Source: Ahaetulla prasina
Taxonomy: Eukaryota; Chordata; Lepidosauria; Squamata; Colubridae
Direction: 5' to 3'
DNA: 64,000 nucleotides
Assembly: GCF_028640845.1 (NCBI RefSeq)
Contig: NC_080548.1
Location: 4,582,314-4,646,313, forward strand
Part shown: positions 53,329 to 63,734 of the stretch, one piece after another
Numbering within the stretch: position 1 is the stretch's first letter
How the letters are laid out: the number at the start of each line of letters is the position of its first letter
The notes under the pieces: model-generated
Databases searched by the model: none
Seen by the model: only the letters and a program-made list of their open reading frames with translations
What the model was told of the DNA's origin: nothing
Made by a program: the position numbers and the translations under genes

Positions 53329-54114
53329 GTCCTGCCTCCTCTTTTGAGAGCTGCTTTGCGGCTGCGGCAGCTGGCTGGAGGCCACTGAAAGCTACTGGAG
53401 GTAAGCTTGCTTTCTGGAGTCTGGACCAGCCGCTGCGGGAGGAAGGTAAGCAGCCCAAAGAAAGAGGTGGGGGCGGGGGTGGAAACGGGGCTAGGGCCAG
53501 GGCCACTGAAGGAAGGGAAATGGGGTGACACGTGCAGCTGGTGAAGGGAGAGTGGGTGGCGAGCGGGCAGTGGCTCCGAGGCAAGGCCGGAGTTGGGGAA
53601 TGGCTCATTCCCCGACCCGGCCGAGGCAGGCAGTGGCTCCGGGGCCTCGGGGAATGGCATGTCCCTGGGGCCCTGGCCTCCGACCCAAGGTGAAGCAGGT
53701 GGCATACTTACTTACCTTTGGTGAGCTGAGCAGAGACGGTGAGGCACAGAGGCGACTGATGAGGTGCATAGCTGGGTTGCATGGCAAAGCAAAGGCAACA
53801 TATAGGGCTGGGTGAGCAAGAGTCGAGCGAGCACAGAGCGGGAAATTCTGATGCCTATATATTCTGCTCAATATATGTGTATATGTATGTATGTGTATGT
53901 ATATACATACATAAACATACATGTACACACATGTACACACACACGCACTTTAATCACAGTCTATTTTGAATGGATAGTGTAAAAAAGAGTCTTGAGAGAT
54001 AAAATGATTGATGCTATGTGGTACAAAGCTGTTACAGAATGTAGTTGTTCTGCTTCAGGTAGCACGAAGCCTCCTCCCAGAAGGTATCAAAGAAGACCAA
54101 TCATGGAGAGGAGG
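53329..54114. other. GC-rich stretch and a TG/TA tract
   Basis: 53329-53850 is GC-rich with overlapping low-complexity frames and no known protein. 53865-53945 is a (TG)/(TA)/(CA) mixed dinucleotide tract. 53946-54114 is unassigned flank of G2. Confidence 0.5.
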
Positions 54115-54119
54115 TGTAG

Positions 54120-54344
54120 TGTTGCGTATTCAGCCACGCCAGGGCATAGCACATAGAAATGCCTCCCATTGGCTGAGGCATGACAGCTCTGCTGGCGGGA
54201 AAAACGGAGGCACGCCTATTTGACAGCTGCTATATAAGCAGCAGCCTGCCTGCTTGTTGTTGTTGCTGTTTCTGAATAAATGAGTTAAGCTTCAGTCATC
54301 TGTGCCTCCCTCAGTTTCCACCCTTGTTCTGCCGGGTTAGAACA
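54120..54344 (+). repeat. G2 5' LTR (225 bp)
   Basis: TGTTGCGTATTC to GGTTAGAACA. TATATAAGC box at 54231-54239 and AATAAA at 54275-54280. Against the 3' LTR it differs at roughly 25 positions by eye, including many C/T and G/A transitions. Confidence 0.85.
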
Positions 54345-54346
54345 AC

Positions 54347-54364
54347 TGGCGACGAGGATGGGAT
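54347..54364 (+). promoter_or_regulatory. G2 primer-binding site, tRNA-Ser(GCU)
   Basis: TGGCGACGAGGATGGGAT is complementary to the 3' end of vertebrate tRNA-Ser(GCU) including CCA, as recalled. It lies two bases after the LTR. Confidence 0.75.
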
Positions 54365-54426
54365 ATTGCTGAGGAGACGGTATAGAGCCAAACACCCTAA
54401 AAGAGCTGAATAGTATCCTTTTAAGG

Positions 54427-54921
54427 ATGGCTACTCCGACCACGTTTGCATGTTTTGAACTGGCAACCAAGACGTGGGACCCGTATATGGAACATTTCAA
54501 TTGCTTCCTTCAGGCGAACGATTATGCAGGGCTCTCCAGTGATCGGAAACATTTCCTAAATGCGTGTGGTCCACAGATCTTCACGACGGCCAGAGCTTTA
54601 TTGGCCCATCAGCCTGTTTCCACTGTGCCTTGGGATGCTCTGCTGGCCAAACTGAGAACACATTACGCGCCAGCTCCATCCCGCATATCATGGCATGATG
54701 CATTTCTCCAGATACTCCAAAGGGAAGGCGAGTTCATCAATCAATACATGGCGTCCCTTAGGTCAGCCGCCATTGACTGTGAGTTCCCTGACTTGGACAA
54801 CTCCTTTTTGCAGCAGCTGGTGTGTGGCATGAGGGACATCCAATTGCAGAGGCACCTTTTAGCAAAGAGCAGCATCACTCTTCAATCTGCTATAGATGAA
54901 GCCTATGCATCCAAAATGTGA
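54427..54921 (+). pseudogene. G2 gag, 5' part
   Basis: MATPTTFACFELATKTWDPY to LQSAIDEAYASKM, then TGA. The capsid-like region includes NQYMASLRSAAIDCEFPDL, parallel to the G1 gag. The frame would continue directly at 61012 after removal of the L1, except for this in-frame TGA, which is present in both copies of the L1 target duplication. Confidence 0.8.
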
Positions 54922-55458
54922 AATAAATTGGCTTCCGGTGGCTTCCGTCTTCCCCGGAGGACGTCTGGAATGGCGTCCCAAACCGAGATCCTGTAAATGC
55001 TGGTGAAACAGCGGAGAACAGCTGTTAGCCAGCTTCAAAGCTTTTCTCTGGGTGAAAGAGAATAGCGAAGAGTGGCTGGAGAGCAGAAGACTGCTTTGTT
55101 ATGCAGAGCCTCGGAGGGGTGCCTGCCTAACCCAGCCCTGCTCCAGACTCAGCTCGATCCTGCTCAATTGATTCTGTTTTGAATACTAGAAGCAGACGGG
55201 ACAAATACAAGTGATCGATTACTGGGGAAGCAAGAAGAGAGCTGACTTCTACTTCTTTTAAAAAAGGGAAAAACTTTTTCTCACTTTAAATTAGTGAAGG
55301 AAAAAATGGCGTCTGAGAGGAAGTGGATTGGAGGCTGCTTGTGAGAGAAAGCGAAGTTCGTCTTTGTGGATTTTAGCTGAATAGAAGCTCTCCATAGGAG
55401 GCAAGGTGAAAGTTTTTATTTTACAACTTTAATTTGAGACTTTTTGAGACTTTGAGAT

Positions 55459-56717
55459 TGCAAGGGTCCTTTTTGTAGACTTTAGTTCAGCATTCAATAC
55501 CATCATTCCAGACATTCTTCTAACTAAGCTAAACCAGCTACAGGTACCGGAACAGACTTGTAAGTGGATCACAAGCTTCCTAACAAACAGGAAGCAGCAG
55601 GTGAAGCTAAGCAAGATCACATCAAATACCTGTACAATTAGCACAGAGGCCCCCCAAGGCTGTGTGCTCTCCCCACTTCTCTTCTCTCTGTATACCAATG
55701 ACTGCATCTCCAATGATCCATTTGTTAAGCTACTGAAGTTCGCAGATGACACAACAGTGATTGGTCTCATTCGAGACAATGACGAATCCGCATATAGACG
55801 AGAGGTCGAACGACTAGCCTTGTGGTGCAACCAAAACAATCTGGAACTGAACACACTCAAAACCGTAGAAATGGTGGTAGACTTTAGGAAAAACCCTTCC
55901 ATACTTCCACCTCTCACAATACTTGACAACACAGTATCAACAGTAGAAACCTTCAAATTTCTGGGTTCTATCATATCGCAAGATCTCAAATGGACAGCTA
56001 ACATCAAAACATCATTAAAGAAGGACAACAAAGAATGTTCTTTCTGCGCCAACTCAGTAAGCTCAAACTGCCCAAGGAGCTGCTGATCCAATTCTACAGA
56101 GGAATTATTGAGTCTGTCATTTGCACCTCTATAACTGTCTGGTTCGGTTCTGCAACCCAACAAGAAAAACACAGACTTCAGAGGATAATTAGAACTGCAG
56201 AAAAAATAATTGCTACCAACTTGCCTTCCATTGAGGACCTGTATACTGCACGAATCAAGAAGAGGGCCGTGAAAATATTTGCAGATCCCTCGCATCCTGG
56301 ACATAAACTGTTTCAACTCCTACCCTCAAAACGACGCTATAGAGCACTGCACACCAGAACAACTAGACACAAGAACAGTTTTTCCCGAAGGCCATCACTC
56401 TGCTAAACAAATAATTCCCTCAACACTGTCAGACTATTTACTGAATCTGCACTACTATTAATCGTTTCATAGTTCCCATCACCAATCTCTTTCCACTTAT
56501 GACTGTATGACTATAACTTGTTGCTGGCAATCCTTATGATTTATATTGATATATTGATCATCAATTGTGTTGTAAATGTTGTACCTTGATGAACGTATCT
56601 TTTCTTTTATGTACACTGAGAGCATATGCACCAAGACAAATTCCTTGTGTGTCCAATCACACTTGGCCAATAAAATTCTATTCTATTCTATTCTATTCTA
56701 TTCTATTCTATTCTATT
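55459..56717 (+). mobile_element. L2-group LINE, 3' half, in the L1 5'UTR
   Basis: Starts inside RT at GCAAGGGTCCTTTTTGTAGA, corresponding to 15732 of the long copy, and ends with about eight ATTCT units (56675-56717). Nearly identical to 15732-16972, apart from a few substitutions and two small indels. Confidence 0.9.
55601..56406 (+). pseudogene. L2-group RT C-terminal half
   Basis: Frames 55601-56086 (EAPQGCVLSPLLFSLYTND, LLKFADDTTVIGLI) and 56035-56406 (LRQLSKLKLPKELLIQFYRG). A one-base loss at about 56010 separates them, and another indel near 56380 alters the C-terminus (SFSRRPSLC in place of FFPKAITLL). Confidence 0.85.
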
Positions 56718-56752
56718 TTACAATTCTAATTAAAGACTTTACTTAAATTAAA

Positions 56753-57486
56753 ATGGCTTTTAAACCACCAAAAGTTTCCATGACGAGAAGGGGGTCTGAA
56801 ACTAACTTAGAAGATATGTTAAAGGAACAGAACAGAGTTTCTGAAGAAAGATTTAAAGAACTTATGAATAATATTCATGGTGTGAAGGATCAACTTAGGG
56901 AGGAAATTAAAGAGACTAATAGAAAAATTAGAGAAGATTTATTGATGGCTTTTCAAGGTTTGGCAAAAAATTTGGAAGTAATGGAGGATAAAGTGGAAGT
57001 AATTAGTCAAGCAAATCAGTATTTGGATAATAAAGTCGGAGAGCTCCAAAATAAAGTGGATAAAAATGAGGACCATGTGGTGGTATTGCAATATAGAGTG
57101 TTGGAGAAGGCTTTGAGAATTAGGGGTCTCCAGGATCAGAAGGAAGAAGATCTTTAAAAAGTTATATCAGAAGCTTTAGCTGAAATGTTAGGAATGGACC
57201 CTCGAGAAGTTGATTTTCAAATTGATAAGGCATACAGGGTTAATTCTTGTGTAGCGAGGTAGAAAAGGCTCCCAAGAGATATTGTAATTTATTTTTTGAC
57301 TTCTACAATAAGAAATCAGATTTTACAAGCTACATACCAAAAGAAATTGCAAATAGGAGAACAGGAGGTGTTGGTTTTGAAAGAGATTCCTGCTAAAATG
57401 TTAAAGGATAGAAGGGACTTTAGGTTTTTTACACAAGAGCTTAAGAAGCATCAGATTCAATATAGATGGGAGGTTCCAATTAGCTT
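56753..57486 (+). pseudogene. L1 ORF1 protein
   Basis: 56753-57157 (134 residues) begins MAFKPPKVSMTRRGSETNLE and has a heptad-rich coiled coil (about residues 25-110) ending RVLEKALRIRGLQ, the start of the RRM-like domain. After a TAA at 57155, the frame continues with VISEALAEMLGMDPREVDFQ and, after another stop, KEIPAKMLKDRRDFRFFTQEL (C-terminal domain). ORF1p binds L1 RNA as a trimer. Only two stops break it. Confidence 0.75.
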
Positions 57487-57499
57487 AACAGTATTTTTT

Positions 57500-58986
57500 C
57501 AAAAAAGGTTAAATATTTAGGAGTCTTTCTTTCTTCATCAAATGTAAAATTGTATAAGAATAATTATGATGTGTTATGGAAAAAAATTCAGAAGGAAATG
57601 AATACTTGGAAAAAATTACAATTATCTTTGTTGGGGAGAATAGCAGCTATAAAAATGAATGTTTTGCCTAAATTCTTGTTTTTGTTTCAGATGATACCAA
57701 TAATTAAGAAAGACAAAAATTTGGAAGAATGGCAGATTGGAATTAATAAATTTATATGGGAAGGGAAAAAAGCGAGAGTTAAAATGAAAATAATGCAAGA
57801 TACACAGGAAAGAGGAGGATTAAAAATGCCTAATTTAAAACTTGTATTATGAAGCAGTTATTCTTTCGGTAATAAGTGATTGGTTTAATTTGACGGAGGA
57901 AAGGATTTTGAATATAGAAGGTTATGATTTATTATATGGTTGGCATGCATATTTATTGTATGATAAGAAAGTAGATAAAGCTTTTAAGAATCATGTGTTG
58001 AGAATTTCTCTTCTGCGTGTCTGGAAAAAATATTATTATAAGTTAAATTATAAAATTCCTATATGGGCAAGTCCTCGGCACGCAGTAGAGAATATAAATA
58101 TAGAACAGGAACAAGAAATGATTACTTATAAAGATCTTTTATACAATGAGAGGGGAAATTTACAACTAAAATCTTTGGATACATTAAAAGAAGAAGGGAG
58201 GAATTATACTTGGTTTCAATATGGACAGTTAAAGGCTAGATGGAAAGAAGATCAGAAAATTGGTATTATTCAAAATGAAGAAAATTTGGTTAAACAAATT
58301 AGAAATCAAACCCAGGTGCATATAAAGAGATTGTATAATGTGTTGATAGAAATAGATTCTGAAAGAGATTTAATAAAGGATTGTATGATAAAATGGGCAC
58401 AGAATATTCAGGAACCAATAATGTTGGAATCATGGGAAAAAATTTGGGTTAGAAATGTTAAATTTACATAGCGCAGAATTTAGGGGAAAACTTTTATAAG
58501 ATGTTTTATAGATGGCATTTAGATCCTAAGAAATTATCATGTATGTATCCAGATATGCAAGCGAAATGTTGGAGATGTAATTGTGATGATGCTACATATT
58601 TTCATGTATGGTGGACTTGTAAGAAAATTAAGTCTTTCTGGATAAGAATTTGGTGGATTTTGCAGAATGTTCTGAAGAAGAAGATAAAGTTCCTACCACA
58701 ATTTTTCCTTTTGGGAATAACAACAGACTGTACAGTGATTGAGACTAAATTGATTTTGAACTTAATAACAGCAGCAAGACTGTTGATTGGACAATATTGG
58801 AAGAAAAAAGAATTACCCACAATAGAAGAATGGATATTGAAAGTTTCCAATTTGGCTGAGATGGCTAAAATCTCAGCTTTCTTGAAAGACAGTACTCAAG
58901 AAAAATATCTAAACGAATGGAAGAATTGGATTGATTATATTCAAAATAGATATCAGATTAAGAAATTTCAGATTGCCTTTGAATGA
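57500..58986 (+). pseudogene. L1 ORF2 C-terminal part
   Basis: Frames 57550-57852 (WKKLQLSLLGRIAAIKMNVL and FIWEGKKARVKMKIMQD), 57842-58471, and 58501-58986 with the Cys-rich segment CWRCNCDDATYFHVWWTC and the terminal AARLLIGQYWKKKELPTIEE to QIAFE. Endonuclease and the RT palm are missing: the ORF1 C-terminal region joins almost directly to this part near 57500. Confidence 0.8.
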
Positions 58987-59021
58987 AGGATGTTGTTTTT
59001 GATTTTAATGGAAGAAGTCAG

Positions 59022-59392
59022 TGTCATAGTTCCAGAAAAACCTCTTCTGCATAAAAAAAACTCAGAAGCCATTGTCTTTCAGAGTTCTTTACTAGCATGA
59101 GGAAACTGGCACACGATGAGTGAAATTCCAAAACTGAACTTCCGGATTCTTTTCCCAGTTATACAAACCCCAAGAGTCCCACCCCCCTGACCCCTTTGCT
59201 GGTCACATGGTCCCACGTTCTCCCAGTTCATTCGAATATCTTCTCGCCACTCTTCTTGCAGATGTGAACACCATCCGACCTTGACCACTTGAAGAATGTT
59301 ACCATACCCCTCAACCCCACTTCTTCCCCTCAGGGGAAAAAATGTGGCAGCATCTGGAACCCTAAAGTCTAGTATGGTTTCCAGGCCTGACA
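59022..59392 (-). repeat. G6 3' LTR (371 bp)
   Basis: Begins on the minus strand TGTCAGGCCTGG, as in the G4 LTR, and ends GAACTATGACA. The interior has diverged strongly from G3. Confidence 0.75.
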
Positions 59393-59590
59393 GGAAAAGA
59401 AGCTATATCCTAGGAAAGAAAACAAAGAGTTAATAAAGAAGAGTGTCAGTGGTCCACACTTCCCTTCTACCCCCCCTCTCCCCTCTCCAAGAGGTTTTTT
59501 AGGTTTGTCAGGGAAAGTGTCGTGAAATTGTTTAATCAAATTGTCCGCATTTACTTTCCAACTTTTGACCCAAGTAGATTCAGATAATGG

Positions 59591-60769
59591 CTATCCCTTC
59601 CAGTGGACTAAATATTGTAATTGACCTCTGTATAGTCTAGAGTCAAGGATTTTCTTGATTTCATAGTGGGTTTCACCTTGGATTATCAAGGGTGGTGGGG
59701 GAGCGGCAGGTTGAGGTCTCAGACCAGACTGTCTAGCAGGTTTTAATAAGCTGGTATGGAATAAGCTCCCCAACATTCGAGGGAGCTTGAGTTGGATGGT
59801 AACGGGATTAATAATTTCTACAATGGGGAAAGGACCCAAAAATTTTGGACCGGATTTTCTGCTGGGTATTCTCAACCTCAGGTACTTAGTAGATAAAAAG
59901 ACTTTATCTCCAATGCGAAAAGGGGGTTGAAGGGAATGGTGTTTGTCAGCTTGGGCTTTGTAATTCCGAGCTGTCACAGCTAAGGCCTTTTTTGTATTTT
60001 CCCAACCTTTTTTCAACGAATTCATCCAGTCCGTTAGGGAAACGGAAGTGGGAGGTTGCATGGGGAGTTCAGGCATTGGAACGAAGTCCATGCTGGTGGT
60101 TACTTGAAAAGGGGTTAACCCCGTGCTGCTGTGTACAGCATTATTATATGCAACCTCTGCAAATGGTAACAAATCTGACCAGTTTTCTTGTTGGTAATTT
60201 ACGTAACACCGTATGTATTGTTCCACCATCGAGTTCAATTTTTCAGCCGCTCCATTGGTTTCAGGATGGAACCCAGAACTAAGTCCTTGAGACGAGCCAA
60301 TGGACCGTAGGAACTCCCTCCAGAACTTGGCTGTGAATTGAACACCCCTGTCGGATATTATCCTTTTAGGAACTCCATGCAGTCTGTAGATGTGTTTGAC
60401 GAAGAGCTTTGCTAATTTTCTCGCCGATGGCAATCCGCTGCACGCAGTGAAGTGGGCCTGTTTAGAGAACAAGTCCACTACGGTCCATATCACTGTATTT
60501 CCCCCACTAGGTGGGAGTTCAACAATAAAATCCATGGCAATTTCTTCCCAGGGTCTGGTGGGTTCGGCTACGGGTTGTAGGAGTCCAGGGGGTTTCCCTG
60601 GTCTGGACTTCATGGTGGCGCAGGTAGCACAGCTCCGGACATAGTCTTCGACATCTGATTTCATTTTTGGCCACCAGAATTGTCTTCTAGCCAAGTGGAG
60701 AGTTTTTAAAAATCCAAAGTGACCTCCTAGGCGAGAGTTGTGGCTTCTCTGTAGTATAGGCAGCCGCAT
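59591..60769 (-). CDS. G6 integrase with start of chromodomain (open frame)
   Basis: 392 uninterrupted residues. The zinc-binding region has [12 protein letters not shown] and SCATCATMK. The core has the catalytic Asp in AMDFIVELP, Asp in [13 protein letters not shown] and Glu in [22 protein letters not shown] is a GPY/F-like module, and the chromodomain start is [20 protein letters not shown] then LVHWKG. A stop or frameshift at 59590 cuts the chromodomain; its remainder and the tail are readable in the next frame to about 59400. Best-preserved Gypsy enzyme in the window, but it lacks an RT partner and upstream LTR. Confidence 0.85.
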   Translation of the reverse strand: MRLPILQRSHNSRLGGHFGFLKTLHLARRQFWWPKMKSDVEDYVRSCATCATMKSRPGKPPGLLQPVAEPTRPWEEIAMDFIVELPPSGGNTVIWTVVDLFSKQAHFTACSGLPSARKLAKLFVKHIYRLHGVPKRIISDRGVQFTAKFWREFLRSIGSSQGLSSGFHPETNGAAEKLNSMVEQYIRCYVNYQQENWSDLLPFAEVAYNNAVHSSTGLTPFQVTTSMDFVPMPELPMQPPTSVSLTDWMNSLKKGWENTKKALAVTARNYKAQADKHHSLQPPFRIGDKVFLSTKYLRLRIPSRKSGPKFLGPFPIVEIINPVTIQLKLPRMLGSLFHTSLLKPARQSGLRPQPAAPPPPLIIQGETHYEIKKILDSRLYRGQLQYLVHWKG

Positions 60770-61011
60770 AGCGACGGGTACATAAATTATTATATCACAG
60801 GTTATGTGAGAGAGAAGGATTATAATTGTGTTAGATTTTAAAAATTTAATGTATGACTGTTTGTTTATTGAACTATACCTTGTGTTTGCTCCGGGAAGTC
60901 GGGGAGGGAGAGGGGTTTTGGGGGGAGGGGGGAAGGAGGTGGAGGGGGGAGGGGAGGGGAAAAATTTAATTGTTGTTGTAAAACTTTTTCAATAAAAAAA
61001 AGTGAAATAAA

Positions 61012-61938
61012 TTGACGGCTGAGATGCACGGGTCTTCAACTGCAACCTCCTCTGGCCACTTCACTGCTGTCCACCATGACAAGGAGTCCTCAGACGATGC
61101 AATGGACAACGAAGCTGACATGCGCCTCATAAAGCTATCCCTGCCAGGCAGATGGGCATCAGACAAGAAAGGCCAGCCATCGACCTGCATCGGCTGTGGT
61201 GAAAATCACCATCGATCTTCATGCCATTTTAAATCCACCATTTGCCAAAGATGTGGGGAAAAAGGCCACCTCGCTAGGGTCTGTTGGGCTTCCTTGCAAG
61301 AGACCAGTCCCCCACTAGACCCACATCCAGTCAGGAGATTCAATAGGGCCCCAGCAAGACCCAGGGAAGACTGTTTTACAATCTTCTGGGAAGATAGCTA
61401 CCCTGAGGTGTCAATTAGCCATGCCTCAGTAGGCTCAAACAACAAAATTTACCTCACTGTGAGGCTGGAAGGGGTTCCCTGTAGGATGGAGGTGGACACA
61501 GGCTCCTCTAAATCTATAATAGTCTGGAACACCTTGCAGAAACTAGTCCCTAGTCTAACCAGGGGTCATTTAAATGCCTGTCACACTAGGCTCTGTGACT
61601 ACCAGGTCAAGAATATCCCCATTATGGGAGGGGCCCATTTTAGAGTGGACAAAGGCAATTTTTCAGGGTGCCTTCCACTGATCATAGTCAAGGGAAAACT
61701 CCCCAGTTTGCTAGGGCTGGACTGGTTTGAGGCTTTGCATCTTAACATCACTGGCATCCACGCTACCACCGCAGATGACTTTGAGGCCTTGACCGCTGAG
61801 TTCGCTGAAATCTTTGATGGCTCACTTGGTAAATATTCGGGGACCCCTATATCCCTTAATCTGAATCCTCAGGTGGCCCCAATCTGGCTCCAACCTTTCC
61901 ACTCCACCCTAAAGTGGACGAGGAACTGGACAAGTTAA
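61012..61938 (+). pseudogene. G2 gag C-terminus and protease
   Basis: 308 open residues continuing gag after the L1. Two CCHC knuckles (CIGCGENHHRSSC and CQRCGEKGHLARVC, about 61189-61287), a protease with EVDTGSSKS (about 61489-61515) and LPSLLGLDWFEALHLN, then the linker GTPISLNLNPQVAP. There is no separate ATG requirement; it is the internal continuation of a gag-pol frame. Confidence 0.8.
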
Positions 61939-62580
61939 TAGCACAGGGTGTCCTAGAGCCCACTGACCATTCCTGATGGAAGACCCCCACTGTCATCCCT
62001 GTCAAGCAAGATTGGTCTATACACATCTATGCTGATTTTAAATGCACTCTCAACCATGCATTGCAGGCCCACCCATATCCAGTTCCTGTAATCCAGCTCC
62101 TGCTGCATTCCCTGAGTCAGGGCACCATATTTGCCAAGTTGGACATGGCCCAGGCATATAAATAGCTCTCTGTTGGCGATGCCACGGCTGCTGCCCAAAC
62201 CATTGTCACCCATCTGGGAGCCTTTAAATGCTGCCGCCTTCAGTTTGGGGTGAGTGTGGCTCCAGATTTATTCCAGAGCCTTATGGAACGATTGCTGCAC
62301 AGAATTCCTGGGATCATCCCTTATTTTGATGATGTTTTGATTTCTGCGAATAGTAAATCAAACCTCATCAAACAAATATGCCAAGTACTAACCTGATTCG
62401 AACAAAAGGGCCTCAAGCTAAAAAAAGTCAAATGTAAGTTTGGGGTCCCTCAGGTAGAATTTCTAGGATTCCTTATAGATACCAAGGGTGTACACCCCAC
62501 CCCATCTAACGTAGAGGCCATTAAAAATGCACCTACCCCTACTTGCAAAACTGGGCTGCAGGCTGCTTAATTTCTATAGT
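61939..62580 (+). pseudogene. G2 reverse transcriptase
   Basis: Broken frames cover fingers to thumb. The catalytic YFDD is intact at 62322-62333, and FGVSVAPDLFQSLMERLL-like and VEFLGFLIDTKGVHP-like segments surround it. Many stops (e.g. TGA 61976, TAG 62163). The sequence ends in the connection domain, where a large deletion begins. Confidence 0.8.
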
Positions 62581-62589
62581 TCAATAGGC

Positions 62590-62997
62590 AACACATTGGT
62601 TGCCCCGTTTCACCTGACCAGTAACGGATTGGCTGAAAGGGCAATCTGAGTAGCTAAAGATGTCCTGGCTACGCTGGGGGCAGCCAACTGGCAAGGAGAA
62701 GGTCACAAAATATCTCCTGGCACAGCACACCACCCCTTGCCCCACAACTAACTGCAATCCAGCAGAACTCCTCATGGGCTGCTGTCTCCGACAGACTGCA
62801 CCCAAGCTATGCGACAGACACCTCCTGGACTCAACCAGCATGGTCCGAACTTTTAAAATGGGGGACCTAGTATATGCTTGGAACTATGGGGGTGAACTGC
62901 TGGGCCGAGTCATTTTAATAACAAGATCCCGTTCTTATAGGGTTGAGCTGGAGGACGAAAGGAATTGGTGGCACCATATCGACCAGCTCCAAAGGTG
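62590..62997 (+). pseudogene. G2 integrase C-terminal part
   Basis: Starts at SNGLAERAI, the catalytic Glu helix, so RNase H and the two catalytic Asp regions are deleted. It continues NCNPAELLMGCCLRQTAPKL and [20 protein letters not shown], a tail typical of non-chromodomain Gypsy integrases. Confidence 0.8.
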
Positions 62998-63097
62998 ACC
63001 ATTTGCCTCCACCCCCTTGTAGGACGCGGCTTGCCCTGGCCTAGTTGCAACGCCAGACGATTCTAATGCACCAAGCACTCCAGGCATCTCGTCCCGT

Positions 63098-63286
63098 TCA
63101 TTGGTCTCAGGATGGAACCCAGAACTAAGTCCCTGAGACGAGCCAATGGACCGTAGGAACTCCCTCCAGAACTTGGCTGTGAATTGAACACCCCTGTCGG
63201 ATATTATCCTTTTAGGAACTCCATGCAGTCTGTAGATGTGTTTGACGAAGAGCTTTGCTAATTTTCTCACCGATGGCAATCCCTGA
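63098..63286 (-). repeat. Antisense integrase fragment in the G2 tail
   Basis: About 187 bp almost identical to G6 60255-60442 ([20 protein letters not shown] and [20 protein letters not shown] on the minus strand). It has no LTR, poly(A) or terminal repeats, and sits inside the proline-rich G2 C-terminal tail. TCCC occurs on both sides of the piece. Confidence 0.8.
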
Positions 63287-63477
63287 CTCACCTGGGGAAA
63301 TGGATCTTCTTCTAATGGCCAAGCTTTTCGGTGGATCGGAGCCGCAGTCACCGGCAGTTCCCGAGGTTCCCAGATGACCGCCATCACCATCTCCTCCTGT
63401 AAGCGCTCCTGAACCGCATTGCTCTGAGAAGAGTTGCAGGTGCCCAGTGTATTTGGATGATTACACATACACCATCC

Positions 63478-63491
63478 AAGGGGGGGAGGCG
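63478..63491 (+). other. G2 polypurine tract
   Basis: AAGGGGGGAGGCG directly before the 3' LTR. Confidence 0.75.
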
Positions 63492-63729
63492 TGTTGCATA
63501 TTTAGCCATGCCAGGGCATAGCAACACGGAAACCCCTCCCATTGGCTGAGGCATGACAGTTCTGCTCGCGGGAAAAATGGACGCGCGCTGTTGGTCTGCC
63601 TATTTGACAGCTGCTATATTAAATAGCAGCCTGGCTGTTTGTTGTTGTTGCTGTTCCTGAATAAATGAGTTAAGCTTCAGCCGTCTGTGCCTCCCTCAAT
63701 TTCCACCCTTGTTCTCCTGGGTTAGAACG
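63492..63729 (+). repeat. G2 3' LTR (238 bp)
   Basis: TGTTGCATATTT to GTTAGAACG (final A changed to G relative to the 5' LTR). AATAAA and the TTGTTGTTGTTGCTG block are shared with the 5' copy. It has small extra insertions (e.g. CTGTTGGTCTGC). Confidence 0.85.
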
Positions 63730-63734
63730 TGCAG

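Larger units (their letters stand above)
59022..60784 (-). mobile_element. Chromovirus G6: 3' LTR plus integrase only
   Basis: Inserted in the L1 3'UTR. On the minus strand integrase (from 60784) runs into a chromodomain, a C-terminal tail (about 59400) and a 3' LTR (59392-59022, TGTCAGGCCTGGAAACC to ATGACA). gag, protease, RT and the 5' LTR are absent. Same family as G3 and G4. Confidence 0.85.
54931..61001 (+). mobile_element. L1 element, internally deleted, in G2 gag
   Basis: Exact 13-bp target duplication GTGAAATAAATTG (54918-54930 and 61002-61014). Parts: 5'UTR (54931-55458 and 56718-56752), ORF1, ORF2 C-terminal part, and a G-rich 3'UTR (60785-60960) ending AATAAAAAAAA. Endonuclease and most of RT are absent. 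It is interrupted by L2 (55459-56717) and G6 (59022-60784). Confidence 0.85.
54120..63729 (+). mobile_element. Gypsy retrotransposon G2 with nested insertions
   Basis: LTRs at 54120-54344 and 63492-63729. Flanks TGTAG (54115-54119) and TGCAG (63730-63734) suggest a 5-bp duplication with one change. gag is split by L1 (54931-61001). The remaining pol has protease and RT, but RNase H and most of integrase are deleted near 62590. The lineage is related to G1 (similar gag start, protease linker and primer site), without a chromodomain. Confidence 0.85.

Noticed and set aside
52949..53705. Several overlapping frames of 130-177 residues in GC-rich DNA.
   Set aside because: They overlap in up to four frames over an inverted repeat and GC-rich tract. 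Stop codons are rare there by composition; no domain is visible.
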